A stretch of 64,000 bases of DNA from Brassica napus. Lineage: Eukaryota > Streptophyta > Magnoliopsida > Brassicales > Brassicaceae. The stretch's first letter is position 1. Every line of letters begins with the position of its first letter. Of the stretch, positions 11,404 to 23,066 are shown one piece after another. The stretch is from contig NC_063450.1 of NCBI RefSeq assembly GCF_020379485.1, positions 52,041,374 through 52,105,373 on the forward strand, written 5' to 3'. Below the pieces are notes generated by a model. The model was not told where the DNA came from, did no database searches, and was given only the letters and a program-made list of their open reading frames with translations. Position numbers and translations under genes: made by a program.

Positions 11404-12394
11404 TTCTTCAATACCCTCTTAAGGAATTCCTTCCACCTCCTCTCGAAAAAACAAAAAAGAAAATCCCTTTCCTCGACCTTATGGCCAGATGGTGAGTCAA
11501 AGGTCTTAATCGCCGAGAGAGACGGTTTAGTCGGCGAGCTAATGAAATCAATTAGAAGAGACTCAGATTCGAGCTTAATCGAAGCGACGCTATCCTGCTT
11601 GATCGCGATCAGCTCACCGAGGCGCGTGAAACTCAATCTAATCCGAGAGAAGCTCATCAAGGATCTTACGAAGCTGTTAACGGATCCAACGACGGCGAGC
11701 GTTTCAATGACGGAGAAATCTTTAAAGCTTCTCGAGAGTTTAGCATCCACAAAGGAAGGCAGATCGGAAAACTGCGGAGGAGACGGCGAGTGTTTGAAGA
11801 CGGTGGTTAAGAAGCTGATGAAAGTATCGACGGCGGCGACGGAGCACGCCGTGACGGTGATTTGGAGCGTCTCTTATCTTTTCACGGATCCACAAGCGAG
11901 CGTTTCGGTGATGGAGAAATATTTGAAGCTTCTCAAGAGTTTAGCATCCACAAAGGAAGGCAGATCGGAAATCTGCGGAGGAGACGGTGAGTGATTGAAG
12001 ACGGTGGTTAAGTGGTTAAGAAGCTGATGAAAGTATCGACGGTGCCGTGACGGTGCTTTGGAGCGTCTCTTATATTTTCAAAGAAGAGAAGGCGCTTGAA
12101 GCGATTACGAGTACTAACGGCGTTACGAAGATCCTGTTACAATATATGAATACTAGAACTATAAATTTTTTTCTACTTGATGCTTTTTACTGTTTTGAGT
12201 TCTTGGTTTTAAGATTTATAAAATAACCGAAGGTATATGTTTTTTTGGTTTCCTTCTCTCTCTTTTGTTGTTGAGAATTCATGTATTACATATATTCCTG
12301 ATGATGACACAATGTTTCGTTTGGATTTTTTTCACCCAGGTTTGGTGCAGAAGATGTTTTAACCATCTAGGCGTTTTGCATGTTCAAGGTATAG
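11404..12394 (+). pseudogene. PUB22/23/24-like ARM-repeat fragment, copy 1
   Basis: Frame 11338-11994 codes ARM-repeat sequence ([51 protein letters not shown]) that resembles the C-terminal half of Arabidopsis PUB22/PUB23/PUB24 U-box ubiquitin ligases. The U-box itself is absent. Within the copy the stretch around 11690-11800 is repeated at about 11885-11995 with a few differences, and the frame ends at a stop (GGDGE then TGA). A shifted frame afterwards still carries the family's next segment ([20 protein letters not shown]). This is a captured and rearranged gene fragment, not a functional ligase. Confidence 0.7.
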
Positions 12395-13385
12395 TTCTTC
12401 AATACCCTCTTAAGGAATTCCTTCCACCTCCTCTCGAAAAAACAAAAAAGAAAATCCCTTTCCTCGACCTTATGGCCAGATGGTGAGTCAAAGGTCTTAA
12501 TCGCCGAGAGAGACGGTTTAGTCGGCGAGCTAATGAAATCAATTAGAAGAGACTCAGATTCGAGCTTAATCGAAGCGACGCTATCCTGCTTGATCGCGAT
12601 CAGCTCACCGAGGCGCGTGAAACTCAATCTAATCCGAGAGAAGCTCATCAAGGATCTTACGAAGCTGTTAACGGATCCAACGACGGCGAGCGTTTCAATG
12701 ACGGAGAAATCTTTAAAGCTTCTCGAGAGTTTAGCATCCACAAAGGAAGGCAGATCGGAAAACTGCGGAGGAGACGGCGAGTGTTTGAAGACGGTGGTTA
12801 AGAAGCTGATGAAAGTATCGACGGCGGCGACGGAGCACGCCGTGACGGTGATTTGGAGCGTCTCTTATCTTTTCACGGATCCACAAGCGAGCGTTTCGGT
12901 GATGGAGAAATATTTGAAGCTTCTCAAGAGTTTAGCATCCACAAAGGAAGGCAGATCGGAAATCTGCGGAGGAGACGGTGAGTGATTGAAGACGGTGGTT
13001 AAGTGGTTAAGAAGCTGATGAAAGTATCGACGGTGCCGTGACGGTGCTTTGGAGCGTCTCTTATATTTTCAAAGAAGAGAAGGCGCTTGAAGCGATTACG
13101 AGTACTAACGGCGTTACGAAGATCCTGTTACAATATATGAATACTAGAACTATAAATTTTTTTCTACTTGATGCTTTTTACTGTTTTGAGTTCTTGGTTT
13201 TAAGATTTATAAAATAACCGAAGGTATATGTTTTTTTGGTTTCCTTCTCTCTCTTTTGTTGTTGAGAATTCATGTATTACATATATTCCTGATGATGACA
13301 CAATGTTTCGTTTGGATTTTTTTCACCCAGGTTTGGTGCAGAAGATGTTTTAACCATCTAGGCGTTTTGCATGTTCAAGGTATAA
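12395..13385 (+). pseudogene. PUB22/23/24-like ARM-repeat fragment, copy 2
   Basis: A tandem copy of 11404-12394, offset exactly 991 bp. I found no difference by eye over the segments compared, including stop positions and the AT-rich tail with TTGTTGTTGAGAATTC. The copy ends with ATGTTCAAGGTATA, as copy 1 does. It lacks the upstream bases that provide a start in copy 1; the first in-frame ATG is at 12533. Confidence 0.7.
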
Positions 13386-15020
13386 GTTTCAGTTATGTGT
13401 AAAACATTGTAATTTTCTTTTCAGCTGAATGATTGCATAGATAATGGTAATACTGTTCTAAATTGTTAATGTAGTGATTTCATGCTCTCTTTACGGGGAT
13501 GATGATACTTGGAAAGCTTGGCTTAATGTTGATAACTCTATGCTCCACAACTACTACTATTTTTACAATCTTTGATAGTTTTCACAAGCAAAAATTGTCT
13601 AGGCTTATGCACATATTCTCGAAATTGTAGTTCTAATGCTAAAGTCACACATTTATATCATTATGCTTACGAGTTGAGAGCTGCTCTTCACTTTCTCTAA
13701 GGTGAGAAAAAAAAAGATTGATTGTGGAGCAACAAAAGTTTTAATGTCTTTTAGTTTCCCAGAAAATAATTAACTATGCAGCCATTAAAAGTAGTAATTT
13801 GGACTAATCTTTGGAAACTAAATATAACAATTTATCTAACAGAAAAAACATTTGAATATTAAAGTTTCGATTTTTGTCTATTAATGTTAGAACCAATACA
13901 AAATCACTGGCAAAAAACCAAGAAAAATCAACTTGATTAAAATATTAATTCCATGAAAAAATTTAAAGACAATGGAAATCATGTAAATATTTCATCTAAC
14001 AGAACAAGATGATGTCTTAAAAATAAAATTAATATCAATATAATGTGTATATAAATCATTATAAGAAGTATCTTGAAGGAGATGAACATTTTTTAGACAC
14101 TATAAAAAATTATATCATTTTAAAAAAAACAATCATAGAACAAAATGGAAAATAACAATAACTAAACAGTGAGTACATAACTGAACATATAAAAAAGGAC
14201 TAGAAAAACATATAAATAGGAAAAATAACTGAAGACATAAATAACTAACAAACTTAATATAATTAAAACATATAGAAAAAATGACTGAGAACATATAAAT
14301 GAAAAATACATATAACACAAGAACCAAACCAAAAATGAATGAACGTTTTTTATCATAGGTCCACATTTGAACAACCAACTATTTAAGATGTAATATATAT
14401 ATTTTCACAAAACTATCGAACATCAAAGAGTGAAAAAATTATCTTGGTACGAATAGTCTTAAAATATATAATGATAAAAACCACATTAACTAACTATATA
14501 TAATATATTATAAATTAATCAACACAATGCATGAAAATTAATACTCGCCATAAGATTTTTAACAATATTTTACTTTAACAATTCCATAATAATTATTTGA
14601 AGCTTCAAATGATAATTAACAAAAAAAAACTAAAATACATAAACATCATACCACATATAAAGTCAATAAATATTAACGACTGAGAACAAGAAAATAACAT
14701 CAAACTAATTTATTATACTCATTTGTAAATTTCATGAATTATAAATCTATTGTATAGTGTCAAAAATATGTGGTACAAAATAAAAAAGTTAAACAAGTCA
14801 TACTCCGAATTTATTAAAAATTAAACAAAATAATGAAAATTATCTAACATATAAAAATTTATAAAATACAAACTTAAACAAACATCTTTCTTAATGAAAA
14901 ATTATAATAAACTTAAAAATATAATTATAATTTTATGATTGTAAATTGTTAGTTATGAATTTCAATTACCATCTCAAAATAAAAATACGCAAGTTTAATT
15001 TAATTTAATAATATTATAGG
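13386..15020. other. AT-rich interior of Helitron 2
   Basis: 1.6 kb without coding potential; open frames such as 14133-14378 (-) are low-complexity and stop-poor by chance. No tandem array or inverted repeat was seen. Confidence 0.5.
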
Positions 15021-15052
15021 AAAATCCGGGCGTAGCCCGGAAAACCCTCTAG

Positions 15053-15436
15053 TTTATATAGTAGTTGAATAATAATATGTTTTGAACAGTCTAAATCCTA
15101 GAAAAACAAAAGATTTTTCCTTTTTAATCTTGAACGGTAGATAGATGAATCATAGTCATGGCCCATGGACCTTAACGGTGACTGGTTGCATCACGCATGC
15201 TTCACACGTGCCCACGTCAGCTCTTACATTGGTAAACATGTCTCTATCTGACCAAACCCCGTAGTTGTTTATTTTCCTAAAGCAGCAGACCGGGCCGAAC
15301 ATGGGCTTCAATAGAATATTGGGCCTTGGCCCATAAAACTTGAAAATCTTCAGTTTTATTTTACTCATCGGAGCTCAACAACTATCGTCTTCTTCGATCG
15401 ATCTCACATTTGACTTGTCTCTTCAGCTGATTCTCA
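15053..15436 (+). promoter_or_regulatory. upstream region of TMEM208 gene
   Basis: 384 bp between the end of Helitron 2 and the start codon. It contains a G-box-type CACGTG near 15205, a CCACGTCAG element close by, and several GGGCC-type boxes (GGGCCGAAC, TTGGGCCTTGGCCC) of the kind common in housekeeping-gene promoters. Helitron 2 therefore ends inside or just beyond the promoter. Confidence 0.4.
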
Positions 15437-16505
15437 ATGGCGAATCAAGGAGCAAAGAAGCGGAAGGACGAGAACGCTCGACACATGGCTAAGCTCCGTC
15501 GTATCATCATCGCTTGCAACGTACTTCCTCCTTTCTTTCTCGAGCATAAAGCTGCAAACTTTCGATATAATTAGATTCGTTACTTCGTTGATTTGATCGG
15601 ATTGGTTTATGTGGTTGGGTATCTCAGGTTGTGTACGTGATAGTGAGGATGGTGATTTTCCATTCGAGCTTTACGTGGAAGCATTGGATTGGTCTCGTGG
15701 TGACGTCGATAGGTTACGGTGTCCCTTATAAGTTTCTCGATGGGATGGCTAAGCCTAGTGTTAGTGATGATGGTGAGCTTATTGATGGTGGCTTTGACAT
15801 GAGCACTGGTGGTATTTGTGGGTACGTTTTTGTTCTCTTTTTTTTGTCTGCTAAGAAACAGAAAGTGTCTGCCTTTTTTTTGTCTCAGTGTCTCTATGTA
15901 TGTTTAGGCTTGTCCATAGATTGTATATTCTTTAGTCAGGAGTAGTGTAAAGAGGACTGTTTGAAATGTGATGTTTGAGCCACCACTTATGGTGGAGAGG
16001 ATTTGATAATAGAGTCTTCTATATTCATCACAAGCCTAACTAAATGATCTTTGGTCCTTGTAGATATTTGCACGATGTGCTCTACATCACTTGCTTCGTG
16101 CAGCTGGCATCTATCATCTCTGGAAAGTTTTGGTACACCTATCTAGTGGTACGCCCATCTGAATACTACTTAGACAAGCTATAGATTGCAGCTTCTGTTG
16201 GAAAATGATGATGAGAACTTCTTCTTCTTTTTTTTTTCTGTTGCTTTTAGATTCCTGCATTTGGAGCGTACAAAGCTTCTGGGTTGATTAGAGGATTCAT
16301 GTCACAAGGTTCAGAGGTAATCACTTAGTTTTGAATACCTCTCAGTCATTTTTGAACAAGGGAGCATTATTAATAAAATTGACTGTAATGTATCTCTGTG
16401 ACTGAACTGTAGGGAGGTGTAGAGGATGAGAAAACTCGCAAAAAGAGGGAGAAGATGGAGAGAAAAGCTTCTAGAGGGCAAGCCGTCAGGACAAGATCAC
16501 GATGA
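15437..16505 (+). CDS. TMEM208/DUF788 family ER membrane protein
   Basis: Five exons: 15437-15520, 15628-15821, 16064-16148, 16251-16316 and 16413-16505; 173 aa, the usual family length. The N-terminus is basic (MANQGAKKRKDENARHMAKL). Hydrophobic segments are VVYVIVRMVIFHSSF, HWIGLVVTSIGYGV and VLYITCFVQLASIISGKFWY. The tail is charged and basic (EKTRKKREKMERKASRG). This is the plant TMEM208 (SND3-related) homologue at the At4g30500 position; the human protein sits in the ER and takes part in SRP-independent targeting and in autophagy or ER stress. The sequence shows only the membrane topology; function is from family knowledge. The start is the first ATG after a CT-rich leader. Confidence 0.88.
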
Positions 16506-17078
16506 ATGTGTTGACATCATCTTTAGCCAGCATAACTTGGGAAATTTTTTCCTCAAAACATACAAAATGCAAAATCAACGGGCAACAACACTCTGTCTTG
16601 GCTTTGCAAAGTCCTTTGTTGTACGGTTGTAGCTGTCTTTTACACTGTTTGAATTGAATGGATGTTGTTAATGTTAAGATTGAGGTTTTTAGTTATCCAG
16701 AGTAAACTCCCTGAAGATATTATTGTTTTGTTGAGCTATTATACCAGACAGATATAGCTGTCTTTACACTATTTGAGATCATGGATGTTATTTAGATGAA
16801 ACAAGTTCTTCATAGCTAGAGCCTTGACTGTAAGTAGCTATGGAGTCATTAAAGAAATGATGAAAAAGAGCTTGGAACTCAAGAGACACCATTTTGTAAT
16901 TCGTTTTCTTGAACACAAATTGACTGTTTGAGAGCACAAGAGTATTTGATAATAGACAAAGAACATGAGACAACAACAAAACAATCTTTGATGAAACCTA
17001 CGTACAAATTGTTATATACAAAAAAGAAGAAAGCTGCCATGTACTTTGATATCTTTGGTATTGGGTTAGCAACTAATA
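16506..17078. other. convergent 3' spacer
   Basis: 573 bp between the TMEM208 stop (+) and the ATG18b stop (-), expected to hold both 3' UTRs. Nothing else was recognised. Confidence 0.5.
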
Positions 17079-19186
17079 TCAACTGCTGATTACAGGGTAG
17101 AGGTTGAACTCACGTTCCAGTGTCCATAACGATTCATTCTTGCTATTGATACTCATCGTATACTCCTGGAAATACCCACTATATGTAATCACTGATACCG
17201 TCGCCCTGAAAAAGAGGAACATCAAAGATCAGACGAGCCTTTTTGTGGGGCAATGTTCTGTTCCAAAACAAGCCGCAAAACTTCTCATCTTACCTAATAG
17301 ATGTAAACTGAGATGGAGATGATGTCCCTTCAAGTTTGTCTACCTTCCTAACCACTGCATAACTGTTAAACACAAGGCAAGCAACAGACAAACACCTCTT
17401 TGGGTTATATAGCCTAATAGGTCTTTAGCAGTGCCCCACAGAAAATAGCTTTTTCACCTTCTAATTCCGGAAGAAACTGCATTTTGAAGCACGTGATGAT
17501 GCGCTGGGTCTAGTGCATCACTCACGCTGTCGGGAAGAACTGATCCAAGAAAGCTAGTAGACCTTTTGCTTCTGCGAACAAAGAAACATGAAGAAGACTC
17601 TGACACAAGTGTAAGGGAAGTAAGAGTGTGGTTCTTAATCCTCACCTTTGGTTTATGGCCAACATTAAAGAGAAGGCATGGATGGAGCCTGAAGAACTCG
17701 TTGCAATCAATATATCAGGTAGCTGTGAGGATGGTCCAAAAGAGAGTGAGTATATTGTTGATGGGTATGTTCCTCTCCTGAAACTATATGACTGCAAACA
17801 CGAGAAAGAAACATTTAAGAATCTGCAGAAAGACAAAATGTATTGTGTATATTCACCTTAGTTGAATCAGAAACAAGATGGACTCGGATCAGAGTTCCTT
17901 GCTCAGATGCTGTAGCAATATACATTCCATTTGAAGAGAGGGCAATTGCAGCCAATGGAGAACGATGTGCATCAATCTGTAATCGAGAACAAAACAATTA
18001 AGTTTGTTAATAGTATGCAACTCAGGAACTCAAATATTTGATCCAAAAATGAGGTGAAGCAACTAGTAAACCTCACTGTGAGACTGCAAATCCATGACGT
18101 TATAAACCAAAACAGCTCCTTTCGTTGTACTAGCCGGAACAGCTAAGAAGCAGCCTTCAAGACTTGGAGAGAACGCACAGAGACCTGCTCTCAAAGATAA
18201 GAAAAGATACTCTTGATTTACAAACAAACCGCTACTACAAAAGTTGCTGAGCTACCTTTTGGATTTGGCACGGTGTCAATAGTATCAAGCATAACAAGCG
18301 TATTCAAGTCGTAAACGAATGTTTTCTCCACCAGCACAACCACAAGCCTGATAAAAAAAATCAGTCAAAGCACCATGGATTCACTCTCAAAGGACAAATC
18401 AAAAACAACCTTTGCTGAGTTTGGTAACTAACCGTTTCTTGTTCATACGGACAGCGAGTATAGAAGTCAAAAAGTTGAGTTCTTTAAGAGGAGAACCCTT
18501 TGTGGTATTGAACAAGCAGAGCCGCCGTGGAGATAGAGAAGCCTATATATATATATAAAACTTTCCCAAATCATACAAAGATCAAATCCAATCATCCTCG
18601 AAAGAAATGTTGATAAAACCACAAACCTGTTCACCAGCTCCAACAAGTGCAAGAAGATCAGAGCTATACAACATCTCAACAATAACAAAAGCTCCAGCAG
18701 CTATATACCAACATCAAACAAATCAAACTTCAATACATATATATCATCATGATCCTATGCCAATTTAATGTATGCATTACAAGGATCACATTTTCGATTA
18801 ACAAAACCAAGTTTCTATCAAACCCATCATCCTAATCGCTCAGAGATTCAATACAAAAGGTCAAAGCCAAACATAAAGTTTGATCCTTTTAATGATAAAA
18901 ACTTACCTCGTTCATAACAGAGTCTGCCTGTAGTGGAATCGAATATCTTGAAGGAATCTTTCGAACTTATCGCAAACCCACTGCAAAAAGAAAGATCGAG
19001 CAGCCAACATCAGAAAGGTAGCTTTTGAGTTACGTTTTCACCGAACCAGAAACCAAAGAAAAAGGCAGCAACTTTCCCGGAAAATCCACGAAAGGAATCG
19101 AATTTTTGTTGTTGTCAAACTCACCTGTTATCTTGATTGAAAGAAGCACAGTAGATAGAAGAAGATGGAGACGACTGATTCGCCAT
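17079..19186 (-). CDS. ATG18b: autophagy protein ATG18b (PROPPIN/WIPI)
   Basis: Eleven exons, all in phase: 19125-19186, 18907-18980, 18627-18700, 18433-18542, 18256-18347, 18072-18184, 17857-17976, 17646-17791, 17458-17571, 17294-17362 and 17079-17205; about 366 aa. WD40 blades can be followed through the protein ([74 protein letters not shown]). The phosphoinositide-binding signature FRRG is at residues 219-222 in [18 protein letters not shown], so PI3P/PI(3,5)P2 binding at autophagosomal or endosomal membranes is expected. It sits at the At4g30510 position. The C-terminal exons continue after the propeller ([15 protein letters not shown]) and are sometimes missing from older gene models. 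Confidence 0.9.
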
Positions 19187-19460
19187 GTCACCAAATTGTA
19201 TAAAAAGACTCTCTCTTTCGTTTACTTTATATATATGCTCTCTGTTTTCGTCTTCAACCTCTTGTTCTCTACCTCCAAAACGCTGCGTTTCGTCTTCTTT
19301 TAACTGTTTGTTGCTGGGTGGAGGAGGAATGTGACTGCTCTCTTTTTACTTTATAGATATGCTCTGTTGTCGTCTTCCTCCTCTTGTTCTTACCTCCAAA
19401 ACGCTGTCGTTTTCTTCTTCTTTTAACTGTTTTGTTGTTGAGTGAGGTGAAAATGTAACT
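19187..19460 (-). promoter_or_regulatory. ATG18b upstream region with tandemly duplicated core
   Basis: Two imperfect direct copies, about 19217-19320 and 19340-19440 (offset about 124 bp), share TTTACTTTATA, GATATGCTCT or its variant, CCTCTTGTTCT, TACCTCCAAAACGCTG and CTTCTTTTAACTGTTT. On the minus strand each copy has a TATA-like element (TATATATAAAG and CTATAAAG). The copy nearest the gene probably gives the leader, while the second provides an additional upstream TATA. Confidence 0.5.
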
Positions 19461-19851
19461 CAGTTAATTGTTGGTTCGTGATAAGAAACTGAAAGTGACA
19501 CATGAGAGTCAAAGTTAGACATAGTTTCAAGCCATAAGCGTTACTGTACGAGGACCACAAACAGCAACACAGGTTATGATAACAACTAAAGAAAAGTATT
19601 GATGCAAAATGAGAGACAAAGAGGTCAAACAACATCACTCTCATATAGTGTTTCTGGCTTTGCCACAATAACCACAAGAAAAATACATACCAAAGTGTGT
19701 ATACACATCATCAACATAACCAACACAGAATCTCAAACTATAGAGAAATTTTTTGAATCATTCACCAGTCACCACCATATACATGTCTATATTATAAAAA
19801 ACTGTAGAGCTTCTTCTTCCTTAGAGGTTTGTTTACGTTCTTTCTGTGTGG
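19461..19851. other. intergenic between ATG18b and SARK
   Basis: About 390 bp downstream of the SARK stop codon; it should contain the SARK 3' UTR and distal ATG18b promoter. No other feature was recognised. Confidence 0.4.
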
Positions 19852-22692
19852 TTATCTTGGACCGGACAGCTCCATAGCTAACAAATCTAGAGGCTGCTGA
19901 TCATCGTCATCATCGAACGCCGAAGAGCCAAACATTTGATAAGTTGGATCGTTGCAATGTGAAGTAGTAGACAGAGATGAGTTTGTCTTGAAAGAGATGT
20001 TGGCATGGTAGAAATGTGAATGGTTATGAGAAGCAGCCCATCTCTCTGCTAAACCGTCTCCTTCCAGCATCAGAACCACTTCAGACATTTTGGGACGGTG
20101 TGCTGGAAGATACTGTGTGCATAGCAAAGCCACTTGCAACATCTCTCCAACCTCAATCTTATCGTAGTTTGTCCCTAGCTCTCTGTCCACAAGCTCCTCT
20201 ACTTTCATCTCCTCGTGTAACTTCCTTGCCTAGACACAAAGTTAGAGTTTGATCATATATAAAGTAATCAAAGAAACATGTGATTATCTGAGTGTCTCAC
20301 TTGCTTACCCATTCAAGCATAGCTCCTTTTTGGCTAGCGGTTTTACCAAACTCAAGTGCTCTCAAACCGGTTATGAGCTCAAGCAAGAGTATACCAAACC
20401 CAAACACGTCGGTCTTCTCAGAAGACTGACCGGTTGAGAGATACTCAGGCGCAATGTGTCCAACCGTGCCACGGACCGCGGTGGTGACATGAGAATCCTC
20501 GTGGTTGAGGAGCTTGGCAAGACCAAAGTCACCAACAACAGCTTCAAAGCACTCGTCCAAGAGTACATTAGCCGCTTTGACATCTCTGTGGATGATCTTT
20601 GGATCACACTGCTCATGTAGATACAACAAACCTCTCGCTGCTCCAATAGCAATCCTCTTCCTCATGTTCCAGTCCAATGCCGGTTTAGCTACATCAGTTA
20701 AAACAAAAACTGGTTAAGAGTCAATGAAAATGAGACTTAGAGCTGACGATTCAAGAGTGTACTAACATTTAAGCTTCAAGGCGACGCTGCCATTGGGCAT
20801 GTAAGGGTAAACAAGAAGCCTTTCACTAGAAGTTTTGCAGTAACCGATTAACCGAAGCAGGTTCCTATGAACAGCTAAGCTGATCATCTCTAGCTCAGTT
20901 CGAAACTGTGAATCTCCTGTAGTTCCATTAACATCTTTTAGCCGCTTCACTGCAACCATAGTCCCGTCTCCTAGCTTTCCTCTGTAGACATTTCCAAATC
21001 CTCCAGCGCCGAGAATGTTTTTGGAACTGAAACCATCTGTAGACACATGGAGTTCTCTGAATGTGAAGCTCCTTAGGTTCCCTAGTCCTTGTAGCCCTTC
21101 CTCTTGCTTGTCTGCTAAAAAAAAGGCAAAACTTAAAACAACTTCATGAATCAAAAAGTTGTATATAAGCACAAAAGCAACGAACCGTTTAAGTTAAGGA
21201 TCAGTAGCGTTCTTTGTTTCTTCCGATACCAACATAAGAACCCGAGAGCAAGGGTTAGGAAAATAACAAAGCCAAGGCTTACACCGAGCGCTATAGCCAG
21301 TCTATTAGACCTGCCTCCTACACACATACTCAGAGAATAAGAATGATTAATGAAAGGATGGATAACAAATGATGCAAGAAGGAGAGTTTTTACCTGATGA
21401 GGAGCTCAGAGAAACAGATAGAGGACTTGGAGTGATTGAACCAGAACAAATCTCAGGTGGGCTATTTCTACAAATCAAAGGGTTCCCAGCAACACTACAC
21501 TCAACAAACAAAGCAGAAGCAAACACTTAGTCCTGATTATATTATAAATTTTTTTTTAAAAAACACACAAAACAAGTGTTTTTTCTTACTTGAATGTCCT
21601 GGCTGGGAACTTAGGAACAGGGCCACTGAGATTGTTGTAAGACAAGTCCCTAAATTACAAAAAAAAAAAAAACAAACAAAATTCAGACACAAAAAGACAA
21701 TCTTCATAAGGTAATAGGAAGAGGAAGAAAAGACAAATCTTTATATAACATAATACTTACAAGAAGGTGAGATGAGGAATTTGAGACAAAGAAGCAGGGA
21801 AGGGCCCAGACAATGAGTTGTTGTTCAGTCTCCTATTTGAAAAAAAATCAATTCGTACGAGGTTAAGATGGTGAGTTTGTAATGAACTGATTATCAAATC
21901 ATTAGATGGTGAACAAGAAGAAGCTCACAGATATTGAAGGCTGCTTAGCTGCTGGACGGAAAGTGGTATTTCGCCGGAGAATCTGTTGTTGGAGAGATCC
22001 AAAGTTTGTAACTTTGGAAGTAAACCGAGCTCCGGTGGGATTTTGCCGGAGATGTTGTTGTTCTGCAATGACCTTCAAACAAAAATAGGAAGCTGAAGTT
22101 TAGAGATACAAACAAACAAAAGAGTCTTTTTTTTTGACAAAAAAAACACAAATATTTTTTGGAAGAAGACAAGAGAGGATGGAGGATCCGAGGTTGTCGG
22201 AATCGTACACTTGTCCGAGATTAGTGAGGTTTCCGATTGACTCAGATAGAGTTCCCGAGAGAGATTGGCTTGGAGCTCCTCTAAAACAGTTGGAGAGAGA
22301 GAGAAAGAGTTAAAGACTTGTTGCTATTAATGAACTCTATAGAGAAACAGAAGAAAGGAAACTGAAACTAAACTCACAGGCCGGTGACGAGGTTGTCGGA
22401 AGAGCAAGTGATCATAGCCCAGCTACAAGGATCAACTGAAAACTCGTCCCAGTTGTTCAAAGCTCCGCGAGGATCATGCAAACCGTTCTTTATATTTATT
22501 AACGCCTCCACTGTTACATCATATATTAAAAAGATTGAATTTTTAAACCAATAGGAACAAAAAGAAACGGTCTTCAGTATTGTAATGTTTTTTTTTACCT
22601 TCGGGGTTTCTAGGCTCGGAAGAGAGGGCAAGAGTTGAGAAACAGAGGAAGAAGAACAAGTAGAGGAGATGGAGTTGATTCAAGTTCAACAT
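19852..22692 (-). CDS. SARK: leucine-rich repeat receptor kinase SARK
   Basis: Eleven exons: 22599-22692, 22378-22510, 22209-22280, 21929-22072, 21761-21832, 21590-21649, 21394-21494, 21186-21317, 20767-21114, 20309-20688 and 19852-20229; about 606 aa. Order: signal peptide ([16 protein letters not shown]), LRRNT with the paired Cys region [10 protein letters not shown], LRRs each of 24 residues ([43 protein letters not shown]), transmembrane helix about 201-224 ([19 protein letters not shown]), kinase with [11 protein letters not shown], Lys295 in VAVKRL, HRD at 388-390 and DFG at 408-410. It is thus an RD kinase expected to be active. The family (NIK/SARK, LRR-II) includes the senescence-associated SARK at At4g30520. 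Intron 3 needs the donor GTACGA at 22208, not GTGTAC two bases earlier, to restore GTG TCA TTG CAG. Confidence 0.92.
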
Positions 22693-23066
22693 CGTGGTCT
22701 TCTTAGTTACCACCACCGTGGAAGGTTTAGGTAAGGAGAAGGGAGAGAGCGTTATTATTATTATTTTTAGTTGGGGTTGTGACCACAAACACACATAGCA
22801 AAAGAAGAGAAAGCAAAAAGCAAACAAAGAAGAAAGAAGCGTCTCGGGTCTATCAAAGAAGTCTTTCTTTTCTTTCTTTTTCAACCTTCTTCTCAAACAG
22901 TCTCTCTCGCACAGGAGAGGAGAAGAAGGTAAAGAACAAGATGAGAGGTTTAAATGGAGAGAGAGAGGGAGAGAATCAGGGGGAAGCTGATACGGACTGT
23001 CGGACCCGGGATGGTGGAAGATGCTAGTCTACTCTACACTCTCTATCTCTCTCTCTCTCTTTTCTG
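22693..23066. promoter_or_regulatory. SARK leader and CT/GA-rich microsatellite
   Basis: Region directly upstream of the SARK start codon. On the minus strand it is GA/CT-rich, ending in a (CT)n-type run at 23039-23065 (plus strand CTCTATCTCTCTCTCTCT). Such runs are common around plant transcription starts. No TATA element could be fixed. Confidence 0.35.

Larger units (their letters stand above)
11072..15052 (+). mobile_element. Helitron 2 with captured PUB-like fragment (4.0 kb)
   Basis: It starts TCACAATACTAAAAGCAAG directly after the CTAG of Helitron 1. It ends with the hairpin CCGGGCGTAGCCCGG (15026-15040) followed by AAAACCCTCTAG|T, with CTAG at 15049-15052. It carries two copies of a 991-bp segment derived from a U-box E3 ligase gene, then about 1.65 kb of very AT-rich filler (13386-15020) with no coding content. 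No Rep/helicase is seen, so it is non-autonomous. Confidence 0.78.

Noticed and set aside
11338..11994. Functional U-box ubiquitin ligase gene
   Set aside because: No U-box domain, internal duplication of an ARM segment, early stop, and location inside a Helitron.
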